DNA from: Mongoliibacter sp.
GTDB lineage: Bacteria; Bacteroidota; Bacteroidia; Cytophagales; Cyclobacteriaceae
Length of the DNA stretch: 64,000 nucleotides
Assembly (NCBI RefSeq): GCF_007692705.1
Contig: NZ_REBN01000166.1
Location: forward strand, 1 to 64,000
Direction: 5' to 3'
Shown here: piece after piece, positions 15,772 to 24,718 of the stretch
Layout: each line of letters opens with the position of its first letter
How positions within the stretch are numbered: the stretch's first letter is position 1
Notes under the pieces: generated by a model
Database searches by the model: none
The model's input: only the letters and a program-made list of their open reading frames with translations
Told to the model about the DNA's origin: nothing
Program-made: the position numbers and the translations under genes

Positions 15772-17883
15772 TTAGAAGAATTTATACCTGTAATCTTTTA
15801 CATTAGCAAGATCTTCAAGTGCCATCATGATCATGTAAGCCGTTCTCTGGGATGAGTTTAAGGTCAGTTGTCTTTGGAAGCTGCTATAATCACCAACTTC
15901 AGTAGCCGGAGTTATGGAATTTAGCTTAAGAACAATGATACCAACATCCTCTTGGATTGGTTTGCTGATCTGACCGCTTTCTTTCAATCCAAAAGCAGCA
16001 CCTATCGCACTTGGTGCAAATCCTACACCTGGAAGTACAGATGCGGAAAGTTTAAGATCCGGAGTATTGTCCAAAGATGCATCATCAGCGAATACTTCTC
16101 TCATTTCTTCAAGAGTGGATTTGCCTGAAATTTTATCTTTGATCATTTTGGCTTTTTTCTCATTCCTTACCTGAGTCAATACTTGTGGCCTTACTTGGTC
16201 TAAGGTAGCAGTTCCCTCTTCATATCTCTTTTTCAATGTAGCGACGATAAAGGCATTATCCAATTCAAACACATCGGATACCTTGCCCTCTGAAGCATCA
16301 TTGAAAGCCCACCTGATTACTTCTCTTGCATTGGTAAGGTTGTTTAGGTTTCTTGCGAATGCATCTACGTTATTTGCCTGAATGACTCTCAATCCTTCCT
16401 TTTCAGCATTGGCATTGAACTCACTGGCATTTCCTGCACTTGCAGCAAAAAAGTCTGCTTTTCTATAAGCATCATTTCGTGTAGCATCACTGGCAATAAG
16501 CTCTCTTTCTATTGTTGCGATTTTGTACGTTTCTTTTTTAGGCAGTTCGGTTACACTGATAATATGGAAACCATACTCAGTTTCTACCAATCTATTGATT
16601 AATCCTGTATTCCTTTGAGCAAATGATACCTCTGCAAATTCATCCACAAAATCTTCTTTTGCAAACCAGCCAAGATCACCACCGTTTTGGGCAGTACCGT
16701 CTTGTCCGTATTGGGCAGCTGCAGTAGCAAAGTTTAAGCCTTCTTGGATTTCCTTTAATACACTTTCCGCATTTTGCTTCACCTCTGCTTTAGCATCATC
16801 ACTTAAACCTTGGGCACCAAAGAGGATGTGCGCTGCTCGCATTCTAGGGGTTCCATCAAATTTAGAAGTGATTTTATAGGATACATAAGTAGACCTGTTG
16901 GTTAGGAATGGTCCATACACTTCTCCTTCTTGGATATCATCTACATTTGATGTCAGAGAGGCAGGTAATTGGTCACCTGGAAGGATTGTTTGAAAAGGCC
17001 TCTGTGCTTCAGAATTTCTGATGGCGAAAACAGAATCGTTTTCTGCGTTTCTAAGTGCCTCAGTCAATTCTCTAATTTCTGAAATAACTGCTGCTGAATC
17101 CTCACTGCTTGGATTGATAGGAAAACTCACATAAGCCAAGTCGGCTGCATTCGAGACCTTAAATTTATCTTTGTTTTTGCTGATATAATCCCTCAACTCA
17201 CTATCTGATACGCTTACAGCGGTATCAGGAATAACGTAGAAAGGAATATACAAATGGTCCACGTCAGCAACAGAATTGGCCATTTTATGTTCCATTCTGC
17301 CTTCTGCCTTGGTGGCATATTCTGAAGTAGACAAAAGGTTGTCGTATTTTACCCTTAGCCTTGCATCTGCAAACAAACGCTCTTGTTGTGCCCAGAAAGC
17401 TCTTTGTTCAGGTTCTGCATCTTCTAAAGACTGTAGAAATGCTACAAGTTGATTTCTGTCAAACTCGCCTGTTTGTGGGTTGGTCAGCTGTTGTCTTAGT
17501 TCGGCAATAATATTTTTGCCTTGTACCATGTCTACCAATTCGGCATCAGATACTGTAAGGCCAAGCTCCTCAAATTGAGAATCAAATACTTTGTCTACTA
17601 CAAGTGCCTGCCATGCCTGCTCCCTGATACTGTTCATTTCATTTTCAGAAGGAGTTCTTCCAGTATTCTGTTGAAACTGGAACTTCACTTCTTCTATTTT
17701 CTGAATGTATTCCTCATATGAAATACTTTCACCTGCAATCTCACCTACTTTGTTGGAACCTCCACCCAAAAGGGTAGAGTTGGGGCTTAGGATATCTCCT
17801 CCTACAAGGAAGAAGATCAAGCCCACTGCTATAACACCGATTGCAAGACCTGTTTTCTGTCTGATTTTTTTAATTAATGCCAT
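15772..17883 (-). CDS. PpiD/SurA-like peptidylprolyl isomerase
   Basis: The 703-residue product has one N-terminal membrane anchor (about 12-30), a SurA_N-like helical region (about 45-170), a parvulin rotamase domain (about 345-450, with RAAHILFGAQ, NGGDLGWFAKEDFVDEFAE and EYGFHIISV) and a further C-terminal region. It would be an inner-membrane periplasmic foldase that chaperones proteins bound for the outer membrane. It lies 74 bases after the CNNM gene in the envelope-biogenesis cluster. Length suits the PpiD-like proteins of Bacteroidota. Confidence 0.92.
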   Translation of the reverse strand: MALIKKIRQKTGLAIGVIAVGLIFFLVGGDILSPNSTLLGGGSNKVGEIAGESISYEEYIQKIEEVKFQFQQNTGRTPSENEMNSIREQAWQALVVDKVFDSQFEELGLTVSDAELVDMVQGKNIIAELRQQLTNPQTGEFDRNQLVAFLQSLEDAEPEQRAFWAQQERLFADARLRVKYDNLLSTSEYATKAEGRMEHKMANSVADVDHLYIPFYVIPDTAVSVSDSELRDYISKNKDKFKVSNAADLAYVSFPINPSSEDSAAVISEIRELTEALRNAENDSVFAIRNSEAQRPFQTILPGDQLPASLTSNVDDIQEGEVYGPFLTNRSTYVSYKITSKFDGTPRMRAAHILFGAQGLSDDAKAEVKQNAESVLKEIQEGLNFATAAAQYGQDGTAQNGGDLGWFAKEDFVDEFAEVSFAQRNTGLINRLVETEYGFHIISVTELPKKETYKIATIERELIASDATRNDAYRKADFFAASAGNASEFNANAEKEGLRVIQANNVDAFARNLNNLTNAREVIRWAFNDASEGKVSDVFELDNAFIVATLKKRYEEGTATLDQVRPQVLTQVRNEKKAKMIKDKISGKSTLEEMREVFADDASLDNTPDLKLSASVLPGVGFAPSAIGAAFGLKESGQISKPIQEDVGIIVLKLNSITPATEVGDYSSFQRQLTLNSSQRTAYMIMMALEDLANVKDYRYKFF

Positions 17884-17957
17884 TCTACTGGTTTTTTGAA
17901 GTGCCGCAAAATAATTACATCTAGTGCTAAATTCAAAATAATATCACTGTCAATAAA

Positions 17958-19244
17958 TTACTTATTGGCTTTAAGGTTGGGATTGATTTTTATTTTAAGG
18001 GTTTCTATTCTGTGATCCTGCTTGGATACAATGGTAAAGGTGAAGGATTCATAAGTAATTGTCTGACCTTTCTGAGGTATATCTTCTACAAGAGAGAGGA
18101 TTAACCCAGCTAAAGTTTCAAACTCTCCATAAGGCAAGTTCCATCCGTATTTTTCATTAAGGTAATCGATTTCATGCCTAGCACTTACCAAGTATTCTAC
18201 CTCAGAGATTTTCTGTTCAATCAGATCATCACTATCGTACTCATCTTGGATTTCTCCAAAAATTTCCTCTATGATATCTTCCATGCTTACTATACCGCTT
18301 GTACCTCCAAATTCATCCACCACCAAAGCTAAACTTTTTCTTTCTTTAATGAATTGAATCAAAAGTTCATTGGCAAGAGCTGACTCCGGAACTATGATGA
18401 TACTGGTTAGGATATCAGAAATGGTTTTTGGCTTTTTGAATAGCTCAAGCTGATGGCAATATCCTATTACATCATCAATAGATTCTTTGTAAACTATTAT
18501 TTTTGAATGCCCGCTTTCTGCAAATGCTTGTTTGAGCTCCTCTATATTTCGCTCTATATCTACCGCTACAATATCTGTCCTAGGGACCATGCATTCCCTG
18601 ACCCTAATGGTTTTGAATTCCACAGCATTGTCGAAAATTTTGTGGTCTATCTCTACTTTAGAATCTTCATCCATATGCTGTAAATTGTTCTGGATGAAAC
18701 TGTTTAAATCTGTCACTTTAAAAACAGGCTTGTCTTCATTATAATCAAGACGGAGTACCTTGGTGATAAAAAATCTTGATAAACCCACTACAAACCATAC
18801 AATGGGATACATGAGGGTGTAAATCACCTGAAAAGGGAAAGAAAATGCAGACAATAACCGGTTGGGGTTTAAAATAAAAATACTTTTTGGTAAGAATTCA
18901 GCTGTTACCAGTACAATAAAGGTAGAAATGATGGTTTGAGAAACCAGTACCGTTGCCTGATTGTCAAAATCATTTGGCAGCATATCCTTGATCCACGGTT
19001 CCAACAGGTTGGCCATGAAAATACCATATAGTACCAAGGCAATGGTATTCCCGATCAGGGTAGTGCCTATAAACTGCCCAGGTTTCTGCATGAAATTGGA
19101 CAGGATCTTACCGGAAAGTAACCCTTGCTTGTTTTGAAGTTCAATCTGTAGTTTGTTGGCTGAAATAAACGCGATTTCAATTCCCGAAAAAAATGCGGAA
19201 AACATCAAAGTGAACAATACATATATCAGGTATTGGGTTTCCAT
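17958..19244 (-). CDS. CNNM/HlyC-CorC family protein with CBS pair
   Basis: The 428-residue protein has a DUF21/CNNM transmembrane domain (about 1-190, with SGIEIAFISANKLQIE and VTAEFLPKSIF), two CBS motifs (about 210-335, including VVDEFGGTSGIVSMEDIIEEIFGEI), and a C-terminal CorC_HlyC domain. Relatives are tied to Mg2+ or Co2+ transport, or to gliding motility as GldE; sequence alone does not separate these. Its ATG overlaps the stop of the small membrane protein gene by one base (TAATG). Confidence 0.9.
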   Translation of the reverse strand: METQYLIYVLFTLMFSAFFSGIEIAFISANKLQIELQNKQGLLSGKILSNFMQKPGQFIGTTLIGNTIALVLYGIFMANLLEPWIKDMLPNDFDNQATVLVSQTIISTFIVLVTAEFLPKSIFILNPNRLLSAFSFPFQVIYTLMYPIVWFVVGLSRFFITKVLRLDYNEDKPVFKVTDLNSFIQNNLQHMDEDSKVEIDHKIFDNAVEFKTIRVRECMVPRTDIVAVDIERNIEELKQAFAESGHSKIIVYKESIDDVIGYCHQLELFKKPKTISDILTSIIIVPESALANELLIQFIKERKSLALVVDEFGGTSGIVSMEDIIEEIFGEIQDEYDSDDLIEQKISEVEYLVSARHEIDYLNEKYGWNLPYGEFETLAGLILSLVEDIPQKGQTITYESFTFTIVSKQDHRIETLKIKINPNLKANK

Positions 19245-19453
19245 TATTTTTTCTTCTTGCGACCGGGCTTTTTATTTTCTGTTGAATTGGTTTCCTTTTC
19301 CTTATTTGTCCTGTACTTGTACCAAAAGAGTAATGCTACTGATAGCATGAAAATAGGATACGAAGCAATCAGTCCTATTGTAATCAGCTGATGTGTACCA
19401 ATAATGACGGTGGCAGCTGCCAAGGAGAGTATAGATATATTACTTATTTTCAT
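19244..19453 (-). CDS. Small two-helix membrane protein
   Basis: From the ATG at 19453 the product has 69 residues: two hydrophobic helices (about 5-22 and 27-45) and a strongly basic, Lys-rich tail ending in GRKKKK. It lies five bases after lptC and overlaps the CNNM start by one base, so it is a tightly coupled operon member and probably real. No family was recognised. Position suggests a part in envelope assembly, which is inference only. Confidence 0.7.
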   Translation of the reverse strand: MKISNISILSLAAATVIIGTHQLITIGLIASYPIFMLSVALLFWYKYRTNKEKETNSTENKKPGRKKKK

Positions 19454-19458
19454 CAAAA

Positions 19459-20010
19459 TCAATTTTCACCTGGAAGTATGGTCCGGCTATTGGTGACTTT
19501 AAATAGCTTGTATTCATTAAAACTTTCATCTGCTTCCATACCGGTTCCATTGAATAAAGTTTCTCTTTCCTGTATGGTTACAAACTTCTCTGTATAGATT
19601 TTTTTGGCATTAGGATCCCAAAAGAGCTCTTCTGAGGATAGTTTTTGTTCTTTCTCAAGGTTGTGTACCCTCACATCTCCTTCTCCTTTGTAAATATTAT
19701 CTTTATGGGTGTAGAACCCCCTGTCTGCCCGCATGGTAGTGGTGATTTCTCCCTCCTCGTCAAAGAAAGTAATGTCAATTCCTTCAGGGAATTCCTGGTT
19801 GCCATTTTCAAATTCAATTTGCTTCTTGGCTCTTAGATGCGTTCTTACTATGGCAGAGTCGCTATGGTATAGATCAACATCTATCGCTTCTGCGACAGGA
19901 CCTAGATAGGGTTCCAATAGACTGCTATCTACCTCTTCCTCACATGAAGAGAGAATAAATGTCACTATCCCTAGTGTCAAGAATAGAAATAGCCTGGTAA
20001 CTGGAATCAT
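19459..20010 (-). CDS. lptC: LPS export periplasmic protein LptC
   Basis: The 183-residue lipoprotein has a signal and a lipobox ending in LSSC, then an OstA/LptC-like beta-jellyroll: repeated strands including EGIDITFFDEEGEITTTMRAD and YKGEGDVRVHNLEKEQKLSSEELFWDPN. LptC links the inner-membrane LptBFG pump to the periplasmic LptA bridge in LPS transport. In Bacteroidota it commonly lies in a cluster with coaX, an outer-membrane protein and TPR genes, as here. A TATCTTTG box followed by CCGAA lies immediately before the ATG, suggesting its own, possibly leaderless, promoter. Confidence 0.9.
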   Translation of the reverse strand: MIPVTRLFLFLTLGIVTFILSSCEEEVDSSLLEPYLGPVAEAIDVDLYHSDSAIVRTHLRAKKQIEFENGNQEFPEGIDITFFDEEGEITTTMRADRGFYTHKDNIYKGEGDVRVHNLEKEQKLSSEELFWDPNAKKIYTEKFVTIQERETLFNGTGMEADESFNEYKLFKVTNSRTILPGEN

Positions 20011-20015
20011 TTCGG

Positions 20016-20023
20016 CAAAGATA
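20016..20023 (-). promoter_or_regulatory. Candidate -7 box directly before lptC
   Basis: On the minus strand TATCTTTG matches the Bacteroidota -7 consensus TAnnTTTG and is followed by CCGAA and then the lptC ATG. No clear -33 TTTG is at the right distance. The spacing would give a leaderless mRNA. Confidence 0.35.
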
Positions 20024-20095
20024 TCAAAAGATTGTCAATAACGTGTTTTTGTTTATTCCCCCTCACCTCTTCGTCGAGTATTTCTATATGAATGC

Positions 20096-20125
20096 AAAAA
20101 AAGGCAGCCTGAAAGACTGCCTTTT
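20096..20125 (-). terminator. Terminator after the TPR gene
   Basis: AAAGGCAG and CTGCCTTT form the stem with a 9-base loop, and A/T tracts extend both sides. It is 23 bases past the minus-strand TPR gene stop and separates it from lptC. Confidence 0.75.
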
Positions 20126-20147
20126 ACTAAATATGCTAATTTTTTGA

Positions 20148-21446
20148 TTAGTCTCTTGTAGCAAGGGTAACAGTCTCGCCTACCCAGCAACCAGTGCTGA
20201 TAGAAGACCCTACCTGTAAACCTTCAGTAAACAATTCCTCTTTAGATGGGAATCGTGCTCTGGCGTCTCTCATTCCCTCGTTGTTACCAGCTCTTTGGAA
20301 AGCATTGTAGGCAGCAATGTAGACTGAGTAATCTTTTGCTCTACTTTCTCCACCTTTACAGTCATTAAAAGACCCCATATAAAGCTGTCCGATCATAGTG
20401 TAAGCATCAGATAACCTGTCTGGGTCAAGCTTTGAAGATTCCTGTGCAGCAGATCTTGCCGCAGATTTTCTTCCTGCCTGAGCATGGACCTTTGCCAAAT
20501 CAAAATGAACTTCAGCTTTCTGCTTATCATTTTGGGCAAGTGTCAAAGCTTTTTCCAATACTGGCTGTGCTTTTTCGTATTCTCTATTCTGCATGTACCT
20601 CATTGCCCTTACCTGAGAGGTAGAGAAAGTAGGATTGTCATTATCTATCATTTCCAAAGCAGCAAGGAAAGTAGGAGAGGACAAACATTTGTACTGGACG
20701 GAATATTTGAAAATTTGCTGAGCTAGAAGAAGGTTCTCAGGATCTTTTTCCAATCTTGGCCCAAGTGTGTTGTCGATAAATTCACAGTTGATAAGCTCCA
20801 TAGCAACAAGGAGTGCTTCCACATTGGATTTTGGAGTGGATACGTCTACACCCTGTTCTTCTGCATCGTCAAGCAATTGAGAAATTTTATCATGAATACC
20901 CAAAACTTCTATATCCGAATATGCTTTATTAAGAAGATAGTGTCTCCTTACCAAATCGAAGTAAGCTGCTGCATAAGCTGGATTGATGGTTCCATTGACC
21001 TCAAAGGCCCTATCATAAACCCCTACTGCTTCTTCTAATTTGGTCTTATCATCTCTATAGTATTGATATCCGTAATAAGCTTTATTTTCAATCCATCTGG
21101 ACTCGTTGTCATAATACTTTTTTCTCAAGTCGTAGATGGTCATCACTGAATCTTGGTATATCCTCTTTTGGGCAGCGTCAGAAGTTGCGTTGGCAGCTCC
21201 ATTATAGACAGTCACACCGTTGATGTATATTGACTCATTGAGTTCTGGCACATTGGTCAATAACCAATGAAGCCCTTGTGTGGCTTCTACAAACTGCTCG
21301 GACTTCATATAATCCGTATAAGCAGCATTGAGTTCTCTTGCTTTTGCCTCTCCCGCTTCGTCAGCAGGCCAATTAAATTGTTGGGCCTGGGCAAAACCCA
21401 CCGTAATTATGGTAAGTAACCCGGCTAGTACACTTTTAACTTTCAT
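20148..21446 (-). CDS. Secreted tetratricopeptide-repeat protein
   Basis: The 432-residue product begins with a cleavable signal (VGFAQAQQ) and is almost wholly helical with TPR-like units, clearest around 295-365 (EKAQPVLEKALTLAQNDKQK and AEVHFDLAKVHAQAGRK). It is probably periplasmic and scaffolds protein contacts. The start is 11 bases after the outer-membrane protein gene, in the order coaX - outer-membrane protein - TPR - lptC that recurs in Bacteroidota. The partner and exact role are unknown. Confidence 0.8.
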   Translation of the reverse strand: MKVKSVLAGLLTIITVGFAQAQQFNWPADEAGEAKARELNAAYTDYMKSEQFVEATQGLHWLLTNVPELNESIYINGVTVYNGAANATSDAAQKRIYQDSVMTIYDLRKKYYDNESRWIENKAYYGYQYYRDDKTKLEEAVGVYDRAFEVNGTINPAYAAAYFDLVRRHYLLNKAYSDIEVLGIHDKISQLLDDAEEQGVDVSTPKSNVEALLVAMELINCEFIDNTLGPRLEKDPENLLLAQQIFKYSVQYKCLSSPTFLAALEMIDNDNPTFSTSQVRAMRYMQNREYEKAQPVLEKALTLAQNDKQKAEVHFDLAKVHAQAGRKSAARSAAQESSKLDPDRLSDAYTMIGQLYMGSFNDCKGGESRAKDYSVYIAAYNAFQRAGNNEGMRDARARFPSKEELFTEGLQVGSSISTGCWVGETVTLATRD

Positions 21447-21457
21447 GTTTGTAGAAT

Positions 21458-22744
21458 TTATTCAAATACTCGTTTGTAAAACCATGTGTTATCATTGAGA
21501 GAAAACCCTAAACTAAAGTTAACATAATTTTCTCTTATCAATCCATTTTCAGTTGTGCCGCGGGTCCCAAGCTTGATGGCGAAGTTTGTCAAAGATAAAC
21601 TGTTTATAGGAACCGAGCCTCCAAAATTGATGCCAATATCCTGAACTTGAATGCTCGACAAAATATAAGGTGTTTGCTGATATTCTAAACCTAATCTATA
21701 GGTTGTTCTTTTGAATAAATTGTCAACTGCACCGAAATCAGGAGTTAACTGACCACCAAGTGCTATTGTAAATGAGTCACCTAGTTCTTCAGTATTACCA
21801 TCAAATGACCGGAATTGGCTTAACTGATGATATTGGCCTTCAAGACCAATTACAAATTTATTAATTTTTTCGAAAGATACCCCAAAACCTATCCTATTAG
21901 GAACATAAACACTACCTGGAACATCATCACTTATAACTTCTCCATCCCCGTCGGGCCTGCTAGCTTCTCCAAAATTGCCAGTTTTTGCAAATTCTTTTCC
22001 ATTAATATTTCCAAATGCCTGATAGATGGCACCTATGTGAATGTTATTTTTGCTTCCTGCTTTGAAAAAATAATGAGCCCCACCTTTTACAGCAAAATCA
22101 CTTACACTGAATCTTTGAAATAATTCAGAAGAGATACCTATAGGATTCCCAGATTCGTCAAGAAGGCTAAGCTGATTGGTTCTGATGGTAGAGCCAAATA
22201 AATAAGAACCATGTATGCCAAGGCTCAGATTTTTGGCAACCAAGAAGCCAGTGGAAAGATAGGCTTCAGAAACTCCACCTACTCCATCAATTCTATTGAG
22301 TGAATTGAAGTCAGTTCCTGCCACTTGGCCAGAAACCAATAAGTTATAATTCACACTCGTGAGTTGATTTATTCCCATTCCGAGAGTGGACTTTCCTGAA
22401 TTGATGGGCAAAGACATCAGTACATATGAAAGGCCACCCCCATCAGCAAGTTCAGATGTTTCCCCTGAAGAAACCCCAATGCGCTCATAATTGAATGCTG
22501 CCTGAAAATTAAAGATGGTATTTCGAGTAGAAAGGGCAGGGTTCATATAATTGACTGACCAGCCTGTACCAAAGCTGATTCCCAATCCGCCCATACCTCG
22601 ATTGGTGGTGAGACCGGAATTATTGAAATCACCTATGCCTAAGGCACTATAAGTAGAGGCACTTGATTGGGCATTTACTTCTGAAAATATGAAAAATGAG
22701 CAAAACGTGCTCAATAATAATTTTATCCTAGTGGAGATTGACAT
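21458..22744 (-). CDS. Outer-membrane beta-barrel protein
   Basis: The 428-residue product has a signal peptide (about 1-25) and an N-terminus SSASTYSALGIGDFNNSG typical of a family of Bacteroidota outer-membrane proteins encoded beside coaX. The body alternates short amphipathic strands, as in a PorV/FadL-like barrel of roughly 14 strands, and ends NTWFYKRVFE. Its start codon lies inside the 3' end of coaX (17-base overlap), so expression is coupled. Function is unknown; lipid or LPS-related transport is plausible from the nearby lptC. Confidence 0.8.
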   Translation of the reverse strand: MSISTRIKLLLSTFCSFFIFSEVNAQSSASTYSALGIGDFNNSGLTTNRGMGGLGISFGTGWSVNYMNPALSTRNTIFNFQAAFNYERIGVSSGETSELADGGGLSYVLMSLPINSGKSTLGMGINQLTSVNYNLLVSGQVAGTDFNSLNRIDGVGGVSEAYLSTGFLVAKNLSLGIHGSYLFGSTIRTNQLSLLDESGNPIGISSELFQRFSVSDFAVKGGAHYFFKAGSKNNIHIGAIYQAFGNINGKEFAKTGNFGEASRPDGDGEVISDDVPGSVYVPNRIGFGVSFEKINKFVIGLEGQYHQLSQFRSFDGNTEELGDSFTIALGGQLTPDFGAVDNLFKRTTYRLGLEYQQTPYILSSIQVQDIGINFGGSVPINSLSLTNFAIKLGTRGTTENGLIRENYVNFSLGFSLNDNTWFYKRVFE

Positions 22745-23453
22745 TGTAGCTTAGAATTCTATTTAATCCATACAGGACTAAATTTGGGATTACAAATATG
22801 TGGTCTTTTGTTAAGCTTTCAAAAACTTTTGAATCGCCTCCACAAATAATGACCTTTAAATCACCGTATTCAAAACGGTATGCGTTGATATACCCTTCAA
22901 TTTCATGAAGAATACCATGATAAACACCACTTTGCATGCATGAAAGGGTACTGTCTCCGGTAAGCTTTGGTATTACGTTGTTTTCCAAGCTGACCAATGG
23001 CAATCTTGCTGTCTGTTCATGCATGGCCCTGAACCTCATTTTTAATCCTGGAGATATGGCTCCACCAAAGTACCTGTCTTTTGCATCCAATATTTCATAG
23101 GTAATGCAACTGCCCATGTCGATTGTCAAAACAGGCCCTTTTTCTACCTTTGCCCTAGCTCCGATTACTGCTGCTTTTCTATCAACCCCCAGTGTTTCAG
23201 GGGTTTTATACATGTTTGATATAGGAGTTGGAGTCAGCTTATCCAAATACAGAAAATCAAAATTCAAAAGGTCCTGAAGTTCATCTTCTGAATACTTGAC
23301 AGAACTGATAATGACATTTTCAAAGTCCGAATTCTGCGTGAATTGCAGAAAGGCTTCAAAATTGTCAAAAGGACTTTCCATGACAAGATTTTCGTTGTTA
23401 AATACTGCCGTTTTGATCCTGGTATTACCAATATCTACAATCAGGTTACGCAA
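22728..23453 (-). CDS. coaX: Type III pantothenate kinase (first copy)
   Basis: The 241-residue product starts with TTG; this places the phosphate-1 motif DIGNTR at residues 7-12, as normal. It also has the pantothenate-binding GVDR motif, the phosphate-2 motif DMGSCITYE and GGAISPGLKMRF. It phosphorylates pantothenate in the first step of CoA synthesis without ADP feedback inhibition. A second coaX is encoded at 50495-51271; this copy keeps all canonical motifs. It leads the minus-strand cluster with the outer-membrane protein, TPR and lptC genes. Confidence 0.92.
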   Translation of the reverse strand: MRNLIVDIGNTRIKTAVFNNENLVMESPFDNFEAFLQFTQNSDFENVIISSVKYSEDELQDLLNFDFLYLDKLTPTPISNMYKTPETLGVDRKAAVIGARAKVEKGPVLTIDMGSCITYEILDAKDRYFGGAISPGLKMRFRAMHEQTARLPLVSLENNVIPKLTGDSTLSCMQSGVYHGILHEIEGYINAYRFEYGDLKVIICGGDSKVFESLTKDHIFVIPNLVLYGLNRILSYNVNLH

Positions 23454-23581
23454 AATTTGAAGGTTGAATAATAACTGAACTTTTATCAGAAGCGAAAATA
23501 CAGTTTTTAACCATCTGTGATTTTTGCTTAAAATAAAATTAACTTTAGGCTCCTGTATTTAACAAAATTTAACCCTTGACA

Positions 23582-24652
23582 ATGAAAGATACCTACAAAG
23601 TAATAGGCTTGATGTCCGGAACTTCCGGAGATGGACTGGATATAGCCTATTGTACTTTTGAGAAAGCGCAGCATTGGAGTTATAAATTTCACAAAGGCCT
23701 GACTATTCCTTTTCCAGAAAAATTAGGAAAGGATTTAAAGTATGCCCATCAGATGGATAGTCTTTCACTGGCAATTTTGGATGTCGAATTCGGAAAATGG
23801 ATGGGTGAGGAAGTCTTAAAAATGGTAAAGGAAAACCGAATCAAAGTGGATGCAGTCTGCTCCCATGGCCATACGGTTTTCCACCAACCACAAAAGGGGA
23901 TAAGTCTCCAGATTGGCAATGGTTGGTCTATGCATCAGGCATGCAGTCTACCTGTGATCAATGATTTTAGAATGCTTGATGTACAGCTGGGCGGTCAGGG
24001 TGCCCCCTTGGTTCCCATTGGAGATCAGCTTTTGTTTGGCAATTTTGATTATTGTATCAACCTGGGTGGTATAGCCAATATCAGTATGGATTATAACGGG
24101 AAAAGGATAGCCTTTGACATTTGTCCATTTAATTTATTGCTGAACCCTTATGCAGAGGTTTTGGGAAAGCCTTATGATGAAGATGGTAAATTTGCGAAAG
24201 GTGGAAAAGTACTTGAAAATGTATTACATGAATTGAACAGTCTTCCCTTTTATAAAAGACAGGGGGCAAAATCTCTGGGGAGGGAAGATTTAGAGATATA
24301 CTTTGAAATTTTGGAGCGGGTTGAAAATCACGCTCCCGAAGATATATTGAGGACTTTAGTTGAGCATTATGTCATTCAGATCAAATCCACTCTTTCTCCT
24401 TCCGAATCCAAAAAAAAATCAATCCTGATTACAGGTGGTGGAGCATTCAACAAGTTCTTCGTTGAAAGTTTAGATGATTCTATTCAAAATAGGTATGACA
24501 TTTTAAAAGCGGATGAAAGCATCATCAATTTTAAGGAAGCCCTGATATTTGGGTTTTTGGGTGTACTTAGAATGAAAGGTGACAACAATTGTTTGGCCTC
24601 AGTAACTGGTGCCATAAAAGATAATTGTGGAGGGATGGTTTTTGGACTATGA
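23582..24652 (+). CDS. anmK: Anhydro-N-acetylmuramic acid kinase
   Basis: The ATG at 23582 (two codons after a TTG) gives 356 residues beginning MKDTYKVIGLMSGTSGDGLD, the AnmK nucleotide-binding signature. It also has LGGQGAPLVPIGD and INLGGIANIS, and a C-terminal ITGGGAFN. AnmK hydrolyses the anhydro ring and phosphorylates the sugar, recycling cell-wall muropeptides to MurNAc-6-P. It is divergent from coaX and 66 bases before the dehydrogenase gene. Confidence 0.95.
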   Translation: MKDTYKVIGLMSGTSGDGLDIAYCTFEKAQHWSYKFHKGLTIPFPEKLGKDLKYAHQMDSLSLAILDVEFGKWMGEEVLKMVKENRIKVDAVCSHGHTVFHQPQKGISLQIGNGWSMHQACSLPVINDFRMLDVQLGGQGAPLVPIGDQLLFGNFDYCINLGGIANISMDYNGKRIAFDICPFNLLLNPYAEVLGKPYDEDGKFAKGGKVLENVLHELNSLPFYKRQGAKSLGREDLEIYFEILERVENHAPEDILRTLVEHYVIQIKSTLSPSESKKKSILITGGGAFNKFFVESLDDSIQNRYDILKADESIINFKEALIFGFLGVLRMKGDNNCLASVTGAIKDNCGGMVFGL

Positions 24653-24718
24653 TAATCGGTTCTTTCCGGAGAGTAATATTTTTATATTTTTGCGGGATAA
24701 TAAACCCAAATACAATTT

